A stretch of 38,758 nucleotides of DNA from Methylobacterium crusticola (GTDB lineage: Bacteria > Pseudomonadota > Alphaproteobacteria > Rhizobiales > Beijerinckiaceae). Position 1 is the stretch's first letter; each line of letters begins with the position of its first letter. The stretch lies in NCBI RefSeq assembly GCF_003574465.1, contig NZ_QOWC01000064.1, positions 1 through 38,758 on the forward strand, written 5' to 3'. Shown here piece after piece: positions 38,755 to 38,758 of the stretch. The position numbers and the translations under genes were made by a program. The notes under the pieces were generated by a model. That model had not been told where the DNA came from, ran no database searches, and saw only the letters and a program-made list of their open reading frames with translations.

Positions 38755-38758
38755 CGGC

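Noticed and set aside
1..38758. tRNA, rRNA, CRISPR array, prophage or conjugation genes
   Set aside because: None could be recognised; apart from the IS patch and the sRNA candidate the window is ordinary core genome.

Overview
The window is about 39 kb of very GC-rich DNA (mostly above 70 % GC) from an alphaproteobacterium. Gene content and order point to the Rhizobiales and most probably to Methylobacterium or a close relative: dnaX-ybaB-recR, def-fmt-truA, a MeaB chaperone of the size used by ethylmalonyl-CoA-pathway methylotrophs, a DUF1465/RcdA cell-cycle adaptor, the complex I-associated NDUFA9-type protein, the long form of dCTP deaminase, and argH divergent from tlpA. This is an inference from family resemblance, not from a search.

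Layout. 1-3936 (+): tail of dnaX, ybaB, recR, then a promoter and the tightly packed def-fmt-truA group. 3984-9868: meaB (-), a Tat/lipoprotein-type alpha/beta hydrolase (+), phoH (-) and a UvrD/PcrA helicase (-). 10051-13070: a Gln/Asn-rich secreted peptide, a hot-dog thioesterase, an FAD-linked D-lactate/glycolate-type dehydrogenase and a secreted protein of unknown role. 13187-18682: a minus-strand unit with 4-base overlaps (GT-C-like membrane protein, DUF1499 protein, flavin amine oxidase) divergent from a Glf-like FAD enzyme. 18854-21787 (+): NDUFA9-like protein, dCTP deaminase, VOC protein. 21834-28025 (-): an oxidative pentose-phosphate cassette read in the order tal-pgi fusion, gnd, zwf, pgl. 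28121-31765 (-): rpmH, rnpA, yidC, engB, DUF423, the usual ribosome/RNase P/membrane-insertion cluster. 31995-33109 (+): DUF1192 gene, an apparent small RNA gene and rcdA. 33195-36045: an SDR, argH and tlpA. 36070-37384: a lower-GC patch with an unknown gene pair split by a complete IS5-family element. 37558-38754 (+): nhaA.

The most interesting signal lies between the DUF1192 gene and rcdA. A perfect CtrA box (TTAA-N7-TTAA, 32266-32280), with a CcrM-type GANTC site just upstream and a GATAAC -10-like element downstream, precedes about 100 bases that fold into two hairpins, an unpaired CCUCCC stretch and a textbook intrinsic terminator. This looks like a CtrA-activated trans-acting small RNA directly upstream of the gene for an adaptor of CtrA proteolysis. 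A second clear signal is the 906-bp IS element, which landed exactly on the stop codon of one small ORF and separated the Shine-Dalgarno sequence of the next gene from its start codon.

No tRNA, rRNA or CRISPR array was seen.
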